The notes under the pieces: generated by a model
Databases searched by the model: none
Told to the model about the DNA's origin: nothing
Seen by the model: the letters and a program-made list of their open reading frames with translations, nothing else
Source: Diphasiastrum complanatum
Lineage: Eukaryota; Streptophyta; Lycopodiopsida; Lycopodiales; Lycopodiaceae
Assembly (NCBI GenBank): GCA_029204225.1
Contig: CM055106.1
Location: 7,039,156 to 7,103,155, forward strand
Reading direction: 5' to 3'
Length of the DNA: 64,000 nucleotides
Made by a program: the position numbers and the translations under genes
Shown: piece after piece, positions 11,640 to 23,048 of the stretch
Layout: every line of letters begins with the position of its first letter
Numbering within the stretch: position 1 is the first letter of the stretch

Positions 11640-12950
11640 CCTCTTCATCCACAAAAGGCCATAGCTTCATTGAGACAAACATGAAAAAGTCCTAAGAAAA
11701 CTCAGAAATGTCTGTCCAAACTTAGATCTAACCTGTTTACAAACGCTCCTCCGTATCGAAGCTAACCCTCTATCGCTCCCCCTTCCAATAGAAGCTCCTC
11801 CTTCATCGCTCTTGAAAAGTGCATTTGCATTCTTCAAGAAGAGCATAAAGTACTTTCAAGAAGAAGAAGAAGTGCTAAAATCTCAAAAACCTAAAACCTA
11901 ATAACTAATGAGCTGTAAACCTAAAACCTAATCACCAATGAGCCCATCAAGTTGAATGCATCCATGCATCATGTATATTCAAAAGCCAATAGTCTAAAAT
12001 ATTAAACACATTTTGCTAAACATAAATTTTTTTACAAAATAAAATTTATATCAATGTTTAAAAAGTTAACATCCTGCATTATATCTTTGCAGTTGATTTT
12101 TGAGAAAAGTTGCAAATTCCATCTTTATACTATGTCAATTTTCTCGAACAGTCAAGAATGGCAACTTGCAAGTAGTTGTAGAGGCCTCGTGGCTATTGAT
12201 AGGACAATTAGGACTAGCATAACTCTACCATGTTTTTCTTTCTCTCGAGATACTAGGTATTAGGACTCATATTGAGAGCTGGGATATTGAGAGCTAGGCA
12301 TAGGAAGCATAACTATACAGTCCAACTCATGTTCTTAAATGGGGTCATTAATGGTCTGTGTGTTGGGCTCGAAAATCCAATATAGATATTCTTAGTTTTG
12401 TTCTCCCATAAATCGCTATAACTGATCCAAGAATTGGACTAAATCGTTAACTTAAGAAAGGGAGCAGCAAGTTATTCATATCATGGGTGTATCAATGGGT
12501 TGTAAGATAATTTTGAATTTTGGTACTTTTTTCGATAGGGTCTAATTCTTGATAGGATTGTATAGCTCTCTTGGAAGCTAGTTTGTGGCAGCTGAAAGTG
12601 GTTGTCATAATTGGCAAGAAAGCCCATTCCCATAATAATGTAGCCAAATTTCAATAGCCATCTGGAGGAGCAATGATGACTGGTACTGGCATGGAAATTT
12701 CCTCCCTCTACAACAGATGGAGCTTTATGGTTGATAGACGATGGAATGTGATTCACACACTGTTGAAATCGTGGTTCTCCAAAATATATACTGAGATTTC
12801 CATTTTGTATTGTTCCATCTGCAAGAATCAATGTATTTCATGTTGTTCCATCTGCAAGAATCAATCCATCAACAAGCATAGATCAACAAGTCAATTTAAC
12901 CTTGACCACCTCTAGTGAGGATGAAAGACCTACTTACATCACAAAGATGC
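11640..12950. other. no gene recognised
   Basis: ORFs in this stretch are short and have no motif. AAACCTAAAACCTAA is repeated at 11886-11930. From about 12660 the sequence may be upstream sequence of the MULE gene that follows. GTTCCATCTGCAAGAATCAAT is duplicated at about 12812-12865. Confidence 0.35.
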
Positions 12951-13009
12951 ATGTGGGTGAAAACCCAGTCAGCCTGCCTGCACTACCAATTTTATAGCTA
13001 TTCCAAAAT

Positions 13010-15485
13010 TTGCTTGTGTCAAGCAAGCTGCGAAAAATTGTCGAGCTTTGTGGAGGTCCTAAAGCAGTGAATGAAATGCCCAAAGAATACAATGGAGATC
13101 AGATGTTTGAGTTTCTGTCGTCTCACATGATAGGCATGGAGGGCATGCAAAGGGCATTTGACTGTCACAACTGGATTCGCTACACAACTTCCACAATGCA
13201 GGGATTCTCAGGGGTGGTTCGCTTATCCACATGTGGTGGTGCATTTGAGTGTCGCAATATCAATTGTAGTTATTTAATGTCATTTGGAAAGAAAAATTCC
13301 AAACACTTTTCTGGAAGATTGATGACAAGGTGTCCAATTGGACTCATTCCACATGATGTTTGTAGCATGAAGTGTCAACACTGTACTCATCCACCCCACT
13401 ATGTGAAACATTGTGCAGCTAGGATTTATTACTGCATTCCGAATGACACGAGATATACTAGAATGGCCATACACTTGGGTTTCCATAATCATGAGTTCAT
13501 AATTGGAGATTCATATGTCAACACTATGAGAACACAAGATTTTGTGATGAAAAAGGCGTCACAGAACATAATGGATAAACCAAAGAGAACTCAAAAGGAC
13601 TTGGCCAAGGAGTTGATTTCAGACCACCTGCTGGCAGCAGCATCATCATCATCATCTCCTATAGATTCTACCAGGCTTGATGAATTGTTGTCCTTGATTG
13701 AGCCAACTACAAACAATCGAAGGTACGTCATGTGTGAATTTCTAGTTGGTCATTTGTGTTTTGATATGTGTGAACAATAGAATTTACAGTTTTCTGATGA
13801 GTGATTGTTGCAGATTGAAGAAATGGATAACATTGGCAAGGAAGGAATTGCAGCCTGTCGATCTATCCCATGAAATAACTTCCTTTTTATATTTAAAAAA
13901 ACATTGTGCATACCAATTCTTCCGTGGATCTGTTAGCAACTGTGCTAACACAGAGAAAATAAAAATAAATAAATAAAACTCCATGGCATGTGTTTTGTAA
14001 GTCCACGTATGAGTATCTGTCAATAAACTTCAACCATGGCATGTGTTTTGTAAGCCCATGAGTAGAAGCTTAAATAATAATAAAATAGCTTAGACTTAGA
14101 TGTAGAACTTAGACTTAGGAAACTTAAGATTAGGAATATTTTATCTTTAGTTTCCCTAAGTTAAGAAACTTTGAAGTTCTAAATACTAAGTTAGAAGTTC
14201 TAGAGAACAGATAGATGCCATGTTTTCAAAATGTCGACTTCTGGGCCAGACTTTTGGGCCAACATCTGGAGTAGAACTGGTACAACGAATGCAACTAGGA
14301 AATGATCTATCGAGATCTTGGTGTTGCTTTGATCATATTCATCGAACTAAAGATTGGGTCACAATGGCAGCCCATGTCTATGACATGCGGTACGAATCTG
14401 TACATTTATAGTTGTCTCAACATTAGATCAAGTGTCTGTCTCATCCATTGTGTGCTTTGTTTTGCAGAAACCAGTCCATGCAAACTATTGCAATATGTGA
14501 TATGAAAGTTGAAGATGTTCAAACACAAGTGTTATTTTGGGAGTTCTTGAATCGCGTTATGTCTAATCATTTATGTGATCCAGTCACATTTTGAGGGTTT
14601 ATGGCAGATGAGGCCCAAGCAAACTGGAATGTTGAGCGCATTGTTTATGGAAAAAATGCTGACACCCCGATGATTGGAAAAGAAGGATCGTGTTTGTTTC
14701 ATTTTATGGATATTGTGACTATGCACACTACAAAGTACATAAAACAATTGTCTAGAGATGATCATATCGCTTTATGCTTGCAGTGGCAAAATGCAACAGA
14801 TCGTGATGCTGCAGACGGGATATACAATAAAACAACTACATGGTGGTTAATGCGTACGAGAACTGTTTGAACGAATTAGAGAGCTGGCTAGCATGGTGGA
14901 AAAACTGAATTTATAGATGCGAAAAATTTGTTGTTACGGTATGTTGTGTTTTTCTATGTAATTTGCTGCATTAAATTTGGTTTTTTTTCAAATGGATATA
15001 ATCAACAAGTCTGTGTGCCACAGATGATAGATCATGGTGATCAAGCAAAGGTGCCAACGACAAATCTGTCCAAGGTGGTCCTCAGTGTTTGGCAAAGAGT
15101 GGACAACTACAATTCTAAGTTGACAATTTATGAAGCTATAGTGGGGGATTTGGCCAATGCAATAATGCAAAGTGCACAGGAGAAGTCTTTCTTGGCTGGC
15201 CAGTACATTGGTCAAGGACCCACCTTCCAAAATCTGCTGGAGAGAGTGCGCTCGGGAAAGAGAGCTTCAATTGTTGGTGCTTCATTCTCTGAAAGAGTTA
15301 ATGAATTTGTTGAACATATTGATTTGGCCAGACAAGACCCAGATGTTAATGAACCAATTCTGATTGTTAGATGTAAGAGGCCAACACAGAAATGGAATGT
15401 TGATAGTGAGAACGTGTCTCATCGTCCAGATATAGAATACGTGCAAAGGGTATCTGCAAAGAATAAATTTAGTCCCATAAGTTAG
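13010..15485 (+). pseudogene. MULE-like transposase gene, N-terminal and DDE exons
   Basis: The first open segment (13010-13722) has a Cys/His-rich region, CxxCxH...C...HLGFHNHEF (about residues 117-165), like the FLYWCH/WRKY-GCM1-type DNA-binding domains at the N-terminus of MULE transposases. A GT-AG intron at 13723-13813 joins in frame to LKKWITLARKELQPVDLS. Around 13870-14215 an insertion breaks the gene. The next exon has MAAHVYDMR (first D), then an intron at about 14390-14467, then QVLFWEFLNRVM and GFMADEAQANWN (second D) with an in-frame TGA just before it at about 14594. CLFHF and a long helical region to about 15480 follow. The gene would cut and paste DNA in the nucleus. It is dead: stop codon, insertion, and an LTR at about 15486 separating it from its SWIM finger. 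Confidence 0.75.
13723..13813 (+). other. intron of the MULE-like gene
   Basis: CGAAG/GTACGT donor and TTGTTGCAG/A acceptor, 91 bp. Splicing joins CGA AG to A TTG and keeps the frame open across the junction. Confidence 0.7.
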
Positions 15486-15899
15486 TAGATACTTATGGAA
15501 GACCCTCCTTGCCATAAAAGGAGAGGTATTTGCCTTGTAAATAGCACTTTGAGATTATGCTAAATTGCTCTCTCTTTGAGACTATCATTCTATTTCTTTG
15601 TGTTCCCATTGGAAGGTGCATAGCTTGAGGGAAGGTGCTCGGGCCTCCTCTTGCCTCCTTTCATTGGATTATTGTGGCATGTTTCTATTGGTTTATTTAG
15701 TTAGCCGCAATTTATTCTTCAAACCCTCTGGGTGTTAATTTAGGTCTTAGTTTAGCAATCTTGCTAGTTGGGTTTGCCTTAGCAAGGAATTTTATTGTTG
15801 TTCTAATTAGCTTATTTCCGTTTTGGGCACTAGTTGGGCAAGCCTTAGTGCTCTCATCTGTAAGTAGATCTAGCCACTGCACGAACTAGAAATACTTCC
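15486..15899 (+). repeat. gypsy LTR (apparently solo) inside the MULE gene
   Basis: The last 44 bp (GTAAGTAGATCTAGCCACTG...TTCCAACA) are the same as the LTR end next to the gypsy primer site at 17215. About 60 bp before them (TTCTAATTAGCTTATTTCC..) match the start of the LTR piece at 17036. Relative to that copy, about 100 bp are missing between CTCTCATCT and GTAAGTAG. It is followed directly by MULE sequence rather than by a PBS, so it behaves as a solo LTR. The left boundary is approximate. Confidence 0.65.
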
Positions 15900-17033
15900 A
15901 ACACTTCCACGTTCCAATCAACCAGGAACATTGAATATACCACATGACTTAATGGACCAAGCTAATCTACAGCTTTGTGTGAATATACAAGAAAGACAAC
16001 TGAACAAACAATAGTTGGTGGGCTATTCGATGTCTAAGAACTGGTAGCCAAATCAAATGTCAAGGTATGAAGGCTACTGGCAGAGGACGCTGCAGCAAGA
16101 TGATCAAATCAAGGTTGCACCTATTTTTTTGGAACAAGAAAACATTACAATGGATACACAAATCAATTCATGTGGTTTTGTGCGAGCGATATAACTTGTA
16201 CCTAGAAAGTCAATCCTAGTGTCACTGTGTCTCCTCCAATGAACAATGGAATTTGGTATGTGCAACAAGGAACAAACTTGATGCAATCTGAAGTGGATAA
16301 ATTGAACAAAGGGGGGTACATGTTGGAGACAACCAGTTCATGTTCCCAAAATGTTTCACATTTGAAATACATAGTTGAAGACCCTGGAATTCCCTCCAAT
16401 GTGGAGATTGCCAAAGACTTCACTACCCATGGGACATCAAAACGTGGACAGATGAGACAAAGATCGAGTGTGTCAAAATCTGCTAAAGATAGAATGGAAA
16501 GGGGACTGTCATTGAAAGGGCAGGTACGAGAGATAATCAAAGTCCCTTCGAAAATAAGGAGTTATATATCATTGAAAGTTTTGATAGTTGTCAAATAGGA
16601 GCAATCTATCATGTCACAATTGCTAATGAGCCATCATGCACATGCCAAGACTGCTCCAGAAACATGTCCATGAAAAAGTACATACCTTGCAAGCATATGT
16701 ATTTTGTGTACTTGCATGTCAAGGGGCTGAATGTGAATGAAAATATGTTCATACACCAATCCATCATTAGCTTGCAAGAAACAAGTCCTGGTCCAGCCCC
16801 AAGAAGGATGCAGTAATCTAAAGCCACAAGTAACGGCCATAAGTATCTTGAGACACCAACCAAATAGAAGGAGTATACACCGACTTATACAAACATGCAA
16901 CTCCACCAGAGCCCCGAAGTATCCTGCCTTGTAGCATTGGTCATGGAGCATAAATCCACTGGAAATCAAAAATGTGCGGAAGTGGGGTGTGTGGAAGACT
17001 CATATGTCTCTTCAAAAAGTAGAAAATAGATAT
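15900..17033 (+). pseudogene. MULE-like transposase C-terminus with SWIM zinc finger, copy 1
   Basis: This is a continuation of the transposase. The frame around 16545-16780 reads ELYIIESFDSCQIGAIYHV and then the SWIM finger CTCQDCSRNMSMKKYIPCKHM (CxC...CxH), a zinc-binding module typical of MULE and FAR1-type transposases and used for DNA or protein contact. An upstream segment (16230-16540) encodes a Ser/Lys-rich stretch ending DRMERGLSLKGQ. Frames are broken by stops and small indels. The segment 15855-17033 is present again at 23049-24229. At 17034 it is interrupted by the gypsy LTR. Confidence 0.78.
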
Positions 17034-17215
17034 GTTCTAATTAGCTTATTTCCGTTTCGGGAACTGTTAGCCTTAGTGCTCTCATCTTTGTTGATTATTT
17101 CCGTATTTCCATTGAAGCTTGTTGTAGAAACTTAGAAAGTGGACGATCCTCTACATCCCTATACTACATCCATAAGTAGATCTAGCCACTGCACGAACTA
17201 GAAATACTTCCAACA
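17034..17215 (+). repeat. gypsy 5' LTR, truncated, ending at the primer site
   Basis: The sequence TTCTAATTAGCTTATTTCC to TTCCAACA matches the 3' part of the LTR at 15486-15899 and is followed at once by the gypsy PBS. Only about 180 bp remain. The left end abuts the MULE sequence at AGATATG, which is also where the second MULE copy (24229) continues into different DNA. Confidence 0.7.
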
Positions 17216-17228
17216 TTGGCGCCATTTT
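17216..17228 (+). promoter_or_regulatory. gypsy primer binding site
   Basis: TTGGCGCCATTTT directly after the LTR end CAACA. TGGCGCC-type primer sites are common in plant Ty3/gypsy elements. Confidence 0.7.
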
Positions 17229-18067
17229 TGCTTTTTAAGTATTTTTTTTACTTAGCTTCTTCTCCTTTTTGTTTTTTCGTTTTCGTGTTGTATGTTTGCT
17301 TGTTTGCCTGTCTTCTATCTACCAACAACAGCACGCGTCTTCTCTCCAGGTCCTACATGAGCTACGGAGCAACTTATCAAGTCGGAGGGAAGCAACAAAA
17401 GAATCAACTTGGGCATTTTCTTGAAAAGAAATGACCCAAGTGACCTTTTTCCAAATCAACCAGGTATATCAGAATTTGTCAGCCTGTCTGCAGCCCTAAC
17501 AGACCCTGATCTTTCATTTTATCATCTCCACAAATTCTGACTACGGTCAGATTCCGAAAAAATAGCTTGATATATTGTCAAAATCTCTTATTTCTCACCC
17601 AAATCTTTGTTCTAGAATTCATCGGCTTCATTGAGGCTAGATCTCATCAAGATCAGTCCTACAGCAGCTCCACAAATTCTATCTCAGAGATTTTGCATGT
17701 TCATTGTCAGAAAGTCACATTTTCTCACATATTCCCTATCTGCCAGTCAAACCTCTCTGTTAGAATTTGCCATCCAGCCTAAGAAACCGTTCTCAAAGAG
17801 TACAATTTTCTTGTCCTACCTGCGAATTCTGAAAGTACAATTTTTTTTCAAAAAATCTAAAAAAATCACTATTCTGACATTCAGAACTCCCTGTCAGAAT
17901 TTGCAAGTATTACAATTCGATTTATCTACCTCTCCATGATTTCTCAGCTTGTCCGCGAATTCTATCACGACCAGAAAGACCAATTTTTGTGTCCTACACT
18001 ATCAATTCTGCAAGCAAACTGTCTTTTGCCAAGTACGATACTAATCTGATCATCTGTATTCTGCATC
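17229..18067 (+). other. gypsy 5' leader, pyrimidine-rich
   Basis: Non-coding, rich in TTTTC and in repeats of a short motif resembling CAGAATTTGC / GCGAATTCTG (17465-18010). It separates the PBS from gag. Confidence 0.6.
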
Positions 18068-19140
18068 ATGTCTGGTGACTGTGTTGAATCGTCTAATCTG
18101 GCTCCTCGACAACTAGAACGACGAATTCCACGTATCGATGCACCAAAGTACGATGGAGAATCTGACCTAGTCCGATTTCTCCAAGACTTTGATAATGCAT
18201 GCCGTTTTTATGGAGATACCTCTGAAACTGAAAAGCTTCACCTATTTCCCATGGTACTCTATGGAACCGCCAAGGAGTGGTACTTGAATCTCGAAGCTCC
18301 TAATCTTGCTTCTTGGACCACCCTCAAGGATGCTCTCATCAAGCGTTTCAAACCATCCAAACTGACTCCGAGCCCATTCATTCAAATTACCCATATCAAG
18401 ATGTGTTGCGAAGAGTCTGTTCGAAACTACATTGAGCATTTTAAACATCTCAAAGTAGAATGTGTTGATGAGAATATCACCGAACGTGTGGCCATAAAAC
18501 TGTTCATACTTAAATTGCCTAAAAACATCCGCCTGAGCTCAAACTAGTTGACCTTTATGATCAACTTAAAGATGTGATGATCGATGCTATCCGTGAGGAA
18601 GACGAAGGTTCTGACGATGACTTTGACCATCATGAAAAGAAATCTAAGAATCCGGACCATCCTAATCACTCGAAGTCTGACAATATTGCTCAATCTTCTG
18701 AACTTATACATCAAATGGAAACCTGGCAAAAAGCTGAACAATCTCATATCGATAAACTCACTGCTGATTTTCAAACTGCCATGAAACAGGTTGCTGAGAA
18801 ATCCTTTCCAGCAAAGAAAAATGTTTGGTGTCCAATCTGCTCAGAGCATCACACTGCTAATGAATGTCCTCAACTGCGAAACCATTTTCCAGTAGCCACC
18901 AGACCCACCATCTATTCAGCTTACCACCCTTCCCCTCCACAACAGCTTATGCCACGACCAGGGGTCTACCAACCACGACCAACTGCACCAAATCAATACC
19001 CATCACCACGTCAACAGTTTGTCGCTAACCAACCTACCCCACAAAACGTTGTCCATTATCTTGATCTGAATACCATCGATCCGGCCACCTACTATGTGGA
19101 AGACATACTCAACTGCAAAACTCTACTGAAACGGTTGTTT
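18068..19140 (+). pseudogene. Ty3/gypsy gag
   Basis: The ATG at 18068 opens RRIPRIDAPKYDGESD, then LVRFLQDFDNACRFY, KEWYLNLEAPNLASWTTLKD and VRNYIEHFKHLK, the Retrotrans_gag helical core that packages element RNA. A frameshift or stop at about 18547 ends the first frame. The second frame (18550-19120) continues LYDQLKDVMIDAIREEDEGSDDD, a coiled-coil-like stretch, a zinc-knuckle-like CPICSEHHTANECP and a Pro/Gln-rich tail ending DLNTIDPATYYVEDI. The order matches the eroded gag at 6101-7015. The element was functional in the past but now needs a frame correction and has stops downstream. Confidence 0.88.
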
Positions 19141-19778
19141 ATTATACCTATTATTCTAATTCTCAAACAATGGATTTCAATGTCGAAGCTTAGAATCCAA
19201 ACCAAGCTGTCTTTGCCGCACATCAACTACCCGCAATACGATGATGTTTTATCTGTGCAAGTAAACATCCTAGTATTCGCTGCCCAGATAAACTTCGTTT
19301 TCCTCTAGCTTGTGAAAACTATGGTATTGAACATCACGTAAAGGACTGCCCATCCCGATCTAAGCCAGCTGCTCTTATCTGTTCAGTGCAAGTAGAACCA
19401 TTACCCATCAAAACTCATCCTGCTTGGGTCTTGACTCAGACACAAATCCAATGCCAAACCCATACACTTGCACCCAACAAAACTCAGCTGCAGGATGTTC
19501 CTCCAAGTAAAGATTCAACCCCGATAGTTTTCCCTCACCCATCTGAAGAAATTCAACTACATCATTAGTATCACCAGCAAATCCGCAATGCCGACCAACA
19601 CTCTTCCACTTTCCATAAAGTACCTCACAAGCCCTTTGAAAGCAAAACCCTTGAAGGTACCGAAGTTTGGGGAGATTTACTACAAGCCAATGTCACTCTT
19701 CCATTCCATGTACTCTGGAAGCATGTTGGCCAATGGAAACAACAGATCCAATCCAATAACACCACCACTACTGACGAG
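19141..19778 (+). pseudogene. gypsy gag-protease linker, decayed
   Basis: Fragments such as CPDKLRFPLACENYGIEHHVKDCP (a second zinc-knuckle-like motif at about 19290-19360) occur in broken frames, then proline-rich linker sequence. It connects gag to protease. Confidence 0.5.
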
Positions 19779-20471
19779 TTGCCTGAATTGCCTTTACATC
19801 TAACCAATCCACTCAGCGAACGAGACAACATCAAAATCCCTGCTACCCATCATCAGTCCCGTGAAGTTTTAGCAGCACTTGATGGTGGCTCTGGTGTCAA
19901 TATCATTTCCACATCCCTCATGATAGAATGGAATCTGAGAGACAAGCTAGCCAAACCCACTTGTCAGCTTCGGATGGCTGATCAAAGTGTGGTCCAGCCT
20001 ACTAGTTTCCTTCCACACGTGCTGATCAAACTAGGAGGTCTCAAGTTCTTGATCCATCTCGTAGTACTTGATATTCTCAATAATGCCTATTCTTATGAAT
20101 TACTACTTGGTCATCCGTGGCTCACCAATGCACGAGTCGTTCATGACTGGAGCAAAGGCCGAGTCACTTTTGGAAATCGTGATAGTTCTATCACCATTGA
20201 TTCAATGGGTAAACTCAAACCTGCACGCATCCATGATGAAGGGTCCTCGACCACCAATTCAGTATTTGAACCATACCAATCCAGCCACGAAAAAGGTCAT
20301 TCTGTTAAATCTACTGATATCATAAACTGGAGTCACAGTCTAGCTACCATTGATTGTGTGAATGCCGATTACTATGCTCAGCATCAGGATAATTGTACCT
20401 CTCCACTCCCGATCGATCACGACCAATTACCTGATCTGGATACACCTATCATCAATATCACGAATTCATAA
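19779..20471 (+). pseudogene. gypsy aspartic protease domain
   Basis: A 230-codon ORF with the retropepsin active site in the form LAALDGGSGVNIIS (about residues 29-42), the flap-side stretch ADQSVVQPTSFLPHVLIKLGG and the second conserved block YELLLGHPWLTNARVVHDWSKGRVTF. The DGGSG form is common in plant gypsy elements. The protease would process the polyprotein in the particle. The ORF ends at 20471, before RT. Confidence 0.85.
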
Positions 20472-22570
20472 TTGCCCAGAAGATTTGGACATTTCTAATA
20501 TTCAGATCCTCAATTACATGGAGGCACTTCCACTTAGGGCCTATCTGCAACATGCTTCCAAGGTGAAACCAGTTGCCAAGGTTGCAATTGAAAAGTCTGA
20601 GACAAAATTCTACCGTCCCAAACACCCACACTATCCATGGGATCTCTGTGAGGAGGAGACCATCTTTCAAATTGATGACGAGATCCTCAATGACGTTCCA
20701 ACCGTCCCTGATCCACACACCTCTCCACCACCAAAGCCTCAACCATGTGGTCATACTATGAAAGAGAAAATGAAAAAACCGCTTCAAATTCAATCGCTTG
20801 GTGACCTCACAATTGTTAGGAAAGTTCTGAGATTGCCTCTGTTCCTACAGCAGCCTCCGAACATTCCCAATCACCATCCTGGCAAGAGAAAGGCAAGCCC
20901 CCCCTCGAACCTCCAGCCCATGATGTTCCTGCATACTTTAAGGATTATATGATCGAGAATGTCACAATCCAATTACCACAACCTCAATGTGAGCCAACTG
21001 GTAATTCACCCTATGAAGGCCCTGCACAAACTATGACCCTTTCTCTGAGTGAGCCAAATGAAACCAACGAATATCTTGTCTACGTCGGAGCTCATCTCAA
21101 TCGCGAACAACGCAGACGGCTTGAAAAGCTCCTGCGAAAATATCGACATGTCTTCGCCTGGACCTATAAAGACATGAAAGGCGTCTCACCCCAAGTAGTT
21201 GTGCATCGTATCCGACTTAAACTGGGTGCGAGGCCCACTGCTAGTCGTCCATATAGATGCAATCCCATCTATAAGTCCAAGATCAAAGAAGAATTACAAC
21301 ACCTCTTAGATGCGGGATTTATCTATGAAATCGAGCATACTGAGTGGGTCTCCCCAATTGTCATCGTTCCCAAGAAAAATGAAAAACTACAAATCTGTGT
21401 CAATTTTAAGAAACTTAACGTCGTCACTGAACGTGATCTTTTTCCATTACCTTTCAAAGAATCCATCCTAGAAAATCTGGAGGAGATTAGGCTTACTCCT
21501 TCTTAGATGGCTTTAGCGGATATAATATGATCCAAATCGTTGAAGAAGATCAACATAAAACCGCTTTTGCCATAGAATGGAGAACCTTCTGCTAGAAAGT
21601 CATGCTCTTTGGTCTCTACAATGCTTCTAGCACCTTCCATGTTATGCAAGCGGCCTTTTCTCAACAGATGGGCGATACCTTAGAGGTTTACTTGGACGAT
21701 TTAGGAGCACATTCAGAAGAAACACGCCATCTGTCTGTGCTTGAAAAAAAAAATTCAATGTCAACGCTTCGACATCTCTCTTAATCCTGAAAAATGCCAG
21801 ATCTGGGTAACACATGGTATTGCGTTATGACATATTATTTTCCAAAATGGCATTGCCACTGACCCTGAGAAGATCCTTATCATTTAAAATCTACTGGAAC
21901 TGCGTACGATACGTGAAGTTTACTCTTTCCTTGGCCACGCCAACTACTATCGGTGCTTTATTTTCAATTTTACTAACAAAGCACGCTTAATCTACAAAGT
22001 AGTTGTAGTTCCCAAATGGACGGATGAACAACGCGTCGCATTTAATCAACTCAAAGAAGCCCTTACTAATGCACCTATCCTCCGGGCTCCTGATTTTTCT
22101 AAAGAATTCCATGTGCATACCAATGCATCCAAGTATGCCATTGGAGCAGTGCTCACCCAATCGGGAGAATTCAAAAAGGACTACCCAATCCGTTTTCTTA
22201 GTCGACAATTGATACCTACTGAAGTCAATTCAAACCACTACCGAACGTGAAGCCTTGGCAATGGTATATGTGGTTCAGAAGTTTTGCCATTATCTTCTAG
22301 TAAAAAATTTTGCGTACTTCACTGATTATCAAGCACTATTGTATCTCATCAACAAGACCTGCACCACAGGCCGTATTACTAGATGGATCCTATTACTGTG
22401 AGAATTTGAGTTTAGGATCGTGGTTCGTAAGGGAGTTCAGCATTTTCTAGTAGACCATCTATCCCGAATCTTTAACCTTCCTACCCCTGATCAAGGCATC
22501 AACAATGATTTACCAGATGCAATCCTTTTCCAAGTTGACTCTACATCTGTATGGGCTAAGGAAATTACAG
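20472..22570 (+). pseudogene. gypsy reverse transcriptase and RNase H
   Basis: A linker (20472-20948) leads to an open block at 20949-21506 with LEKLLRKYRHVFAWTYKDM, HRIRLKLGARP, HLLDAGFIYEIEHTEWVSP and IVPKKNEKLQICVNFKKLN, the RT N-terminus. After a frameshift the palm continues FLDGFSGYNMIQIVEEDQHKTAF (a stop after WRTFC), FGLYNASSTFHVMQ and the catalytic box VYLDD. RNase H follows: WTDEQRVAFNQLKEALTNAPIL, HTNASKYAIGAVLTQ, EALAMVYVVQKF, FTDYQALLYL and VDHLSRI. Stops at about 22400 and 22590 and several frameshifts disable it. Each enzymatic centre is still recognisable, so inactivation is not very old. Confidence 0.88.
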
Positions 22571-22590
22571 AATATTTAACTTCAGGGTAG

Positions 22591-23048
22591 ATGGACCCTT
22601 CCTTCTCTAAACCTGAACAACGTGTGTTGGTCCTCAAAACTAAACCTTATACGTTAATTGCAGGACAACTCTACAAGCAAGGGTTAGATGGAATCATCCG
22701 ACGATGTCTTACTGAAGGTGAAATACCCTCTGTAATTTCCCTCACTCATGAAGATATTGGTGCAGACCATTTCTCTTCTAAAACAACTGCTAAGAAAATC
22801 CTTTTGGCCGGTTTCTGGTGGCCAACACTCTTCAAGGATACACACAATTACACTAAGGCCTGTGATGTCTGCCAATGCACAAAACGCTTTCAAAAGACCG
22901 ACTACATGCCTTTACACCTTGTAACCACTGATCAAGCTTTTTAGAAATGGGGAATTGATTATGTCGGACCTGTTAGTCCTGCTGCTCGGCACCCACAATC
23001 TTGTTACATCATAGTAGCTACGGACTATTGCACCAAATGGGCTGAAGC
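22591..23048 (+). pseudogene. gypsy integrase, truncated inside the core
   Basis: The HHCC zinc finger is present (HEDIGADHF ... CDVCQCTK), then LVTTDQAF, a stop, KWGIDYVGPVSP with the first catalytic Asp, and CYIIVATDYCTKWAEAS. There the sequence switches to the LTR/MULE segment at 23049. The second Asp and the Glu are lost, and there is no 3' LTR. Confidence 0.87.

Noticed and set aside
16104-16969. Minus-strand ORFs over the SWIM segment, repeated at 23300-24211
   Set aside because: Antisense shadows. The SWIM CxC...CxH motif is on the + strand, and both copies show the same shadows because the block is duplicated.
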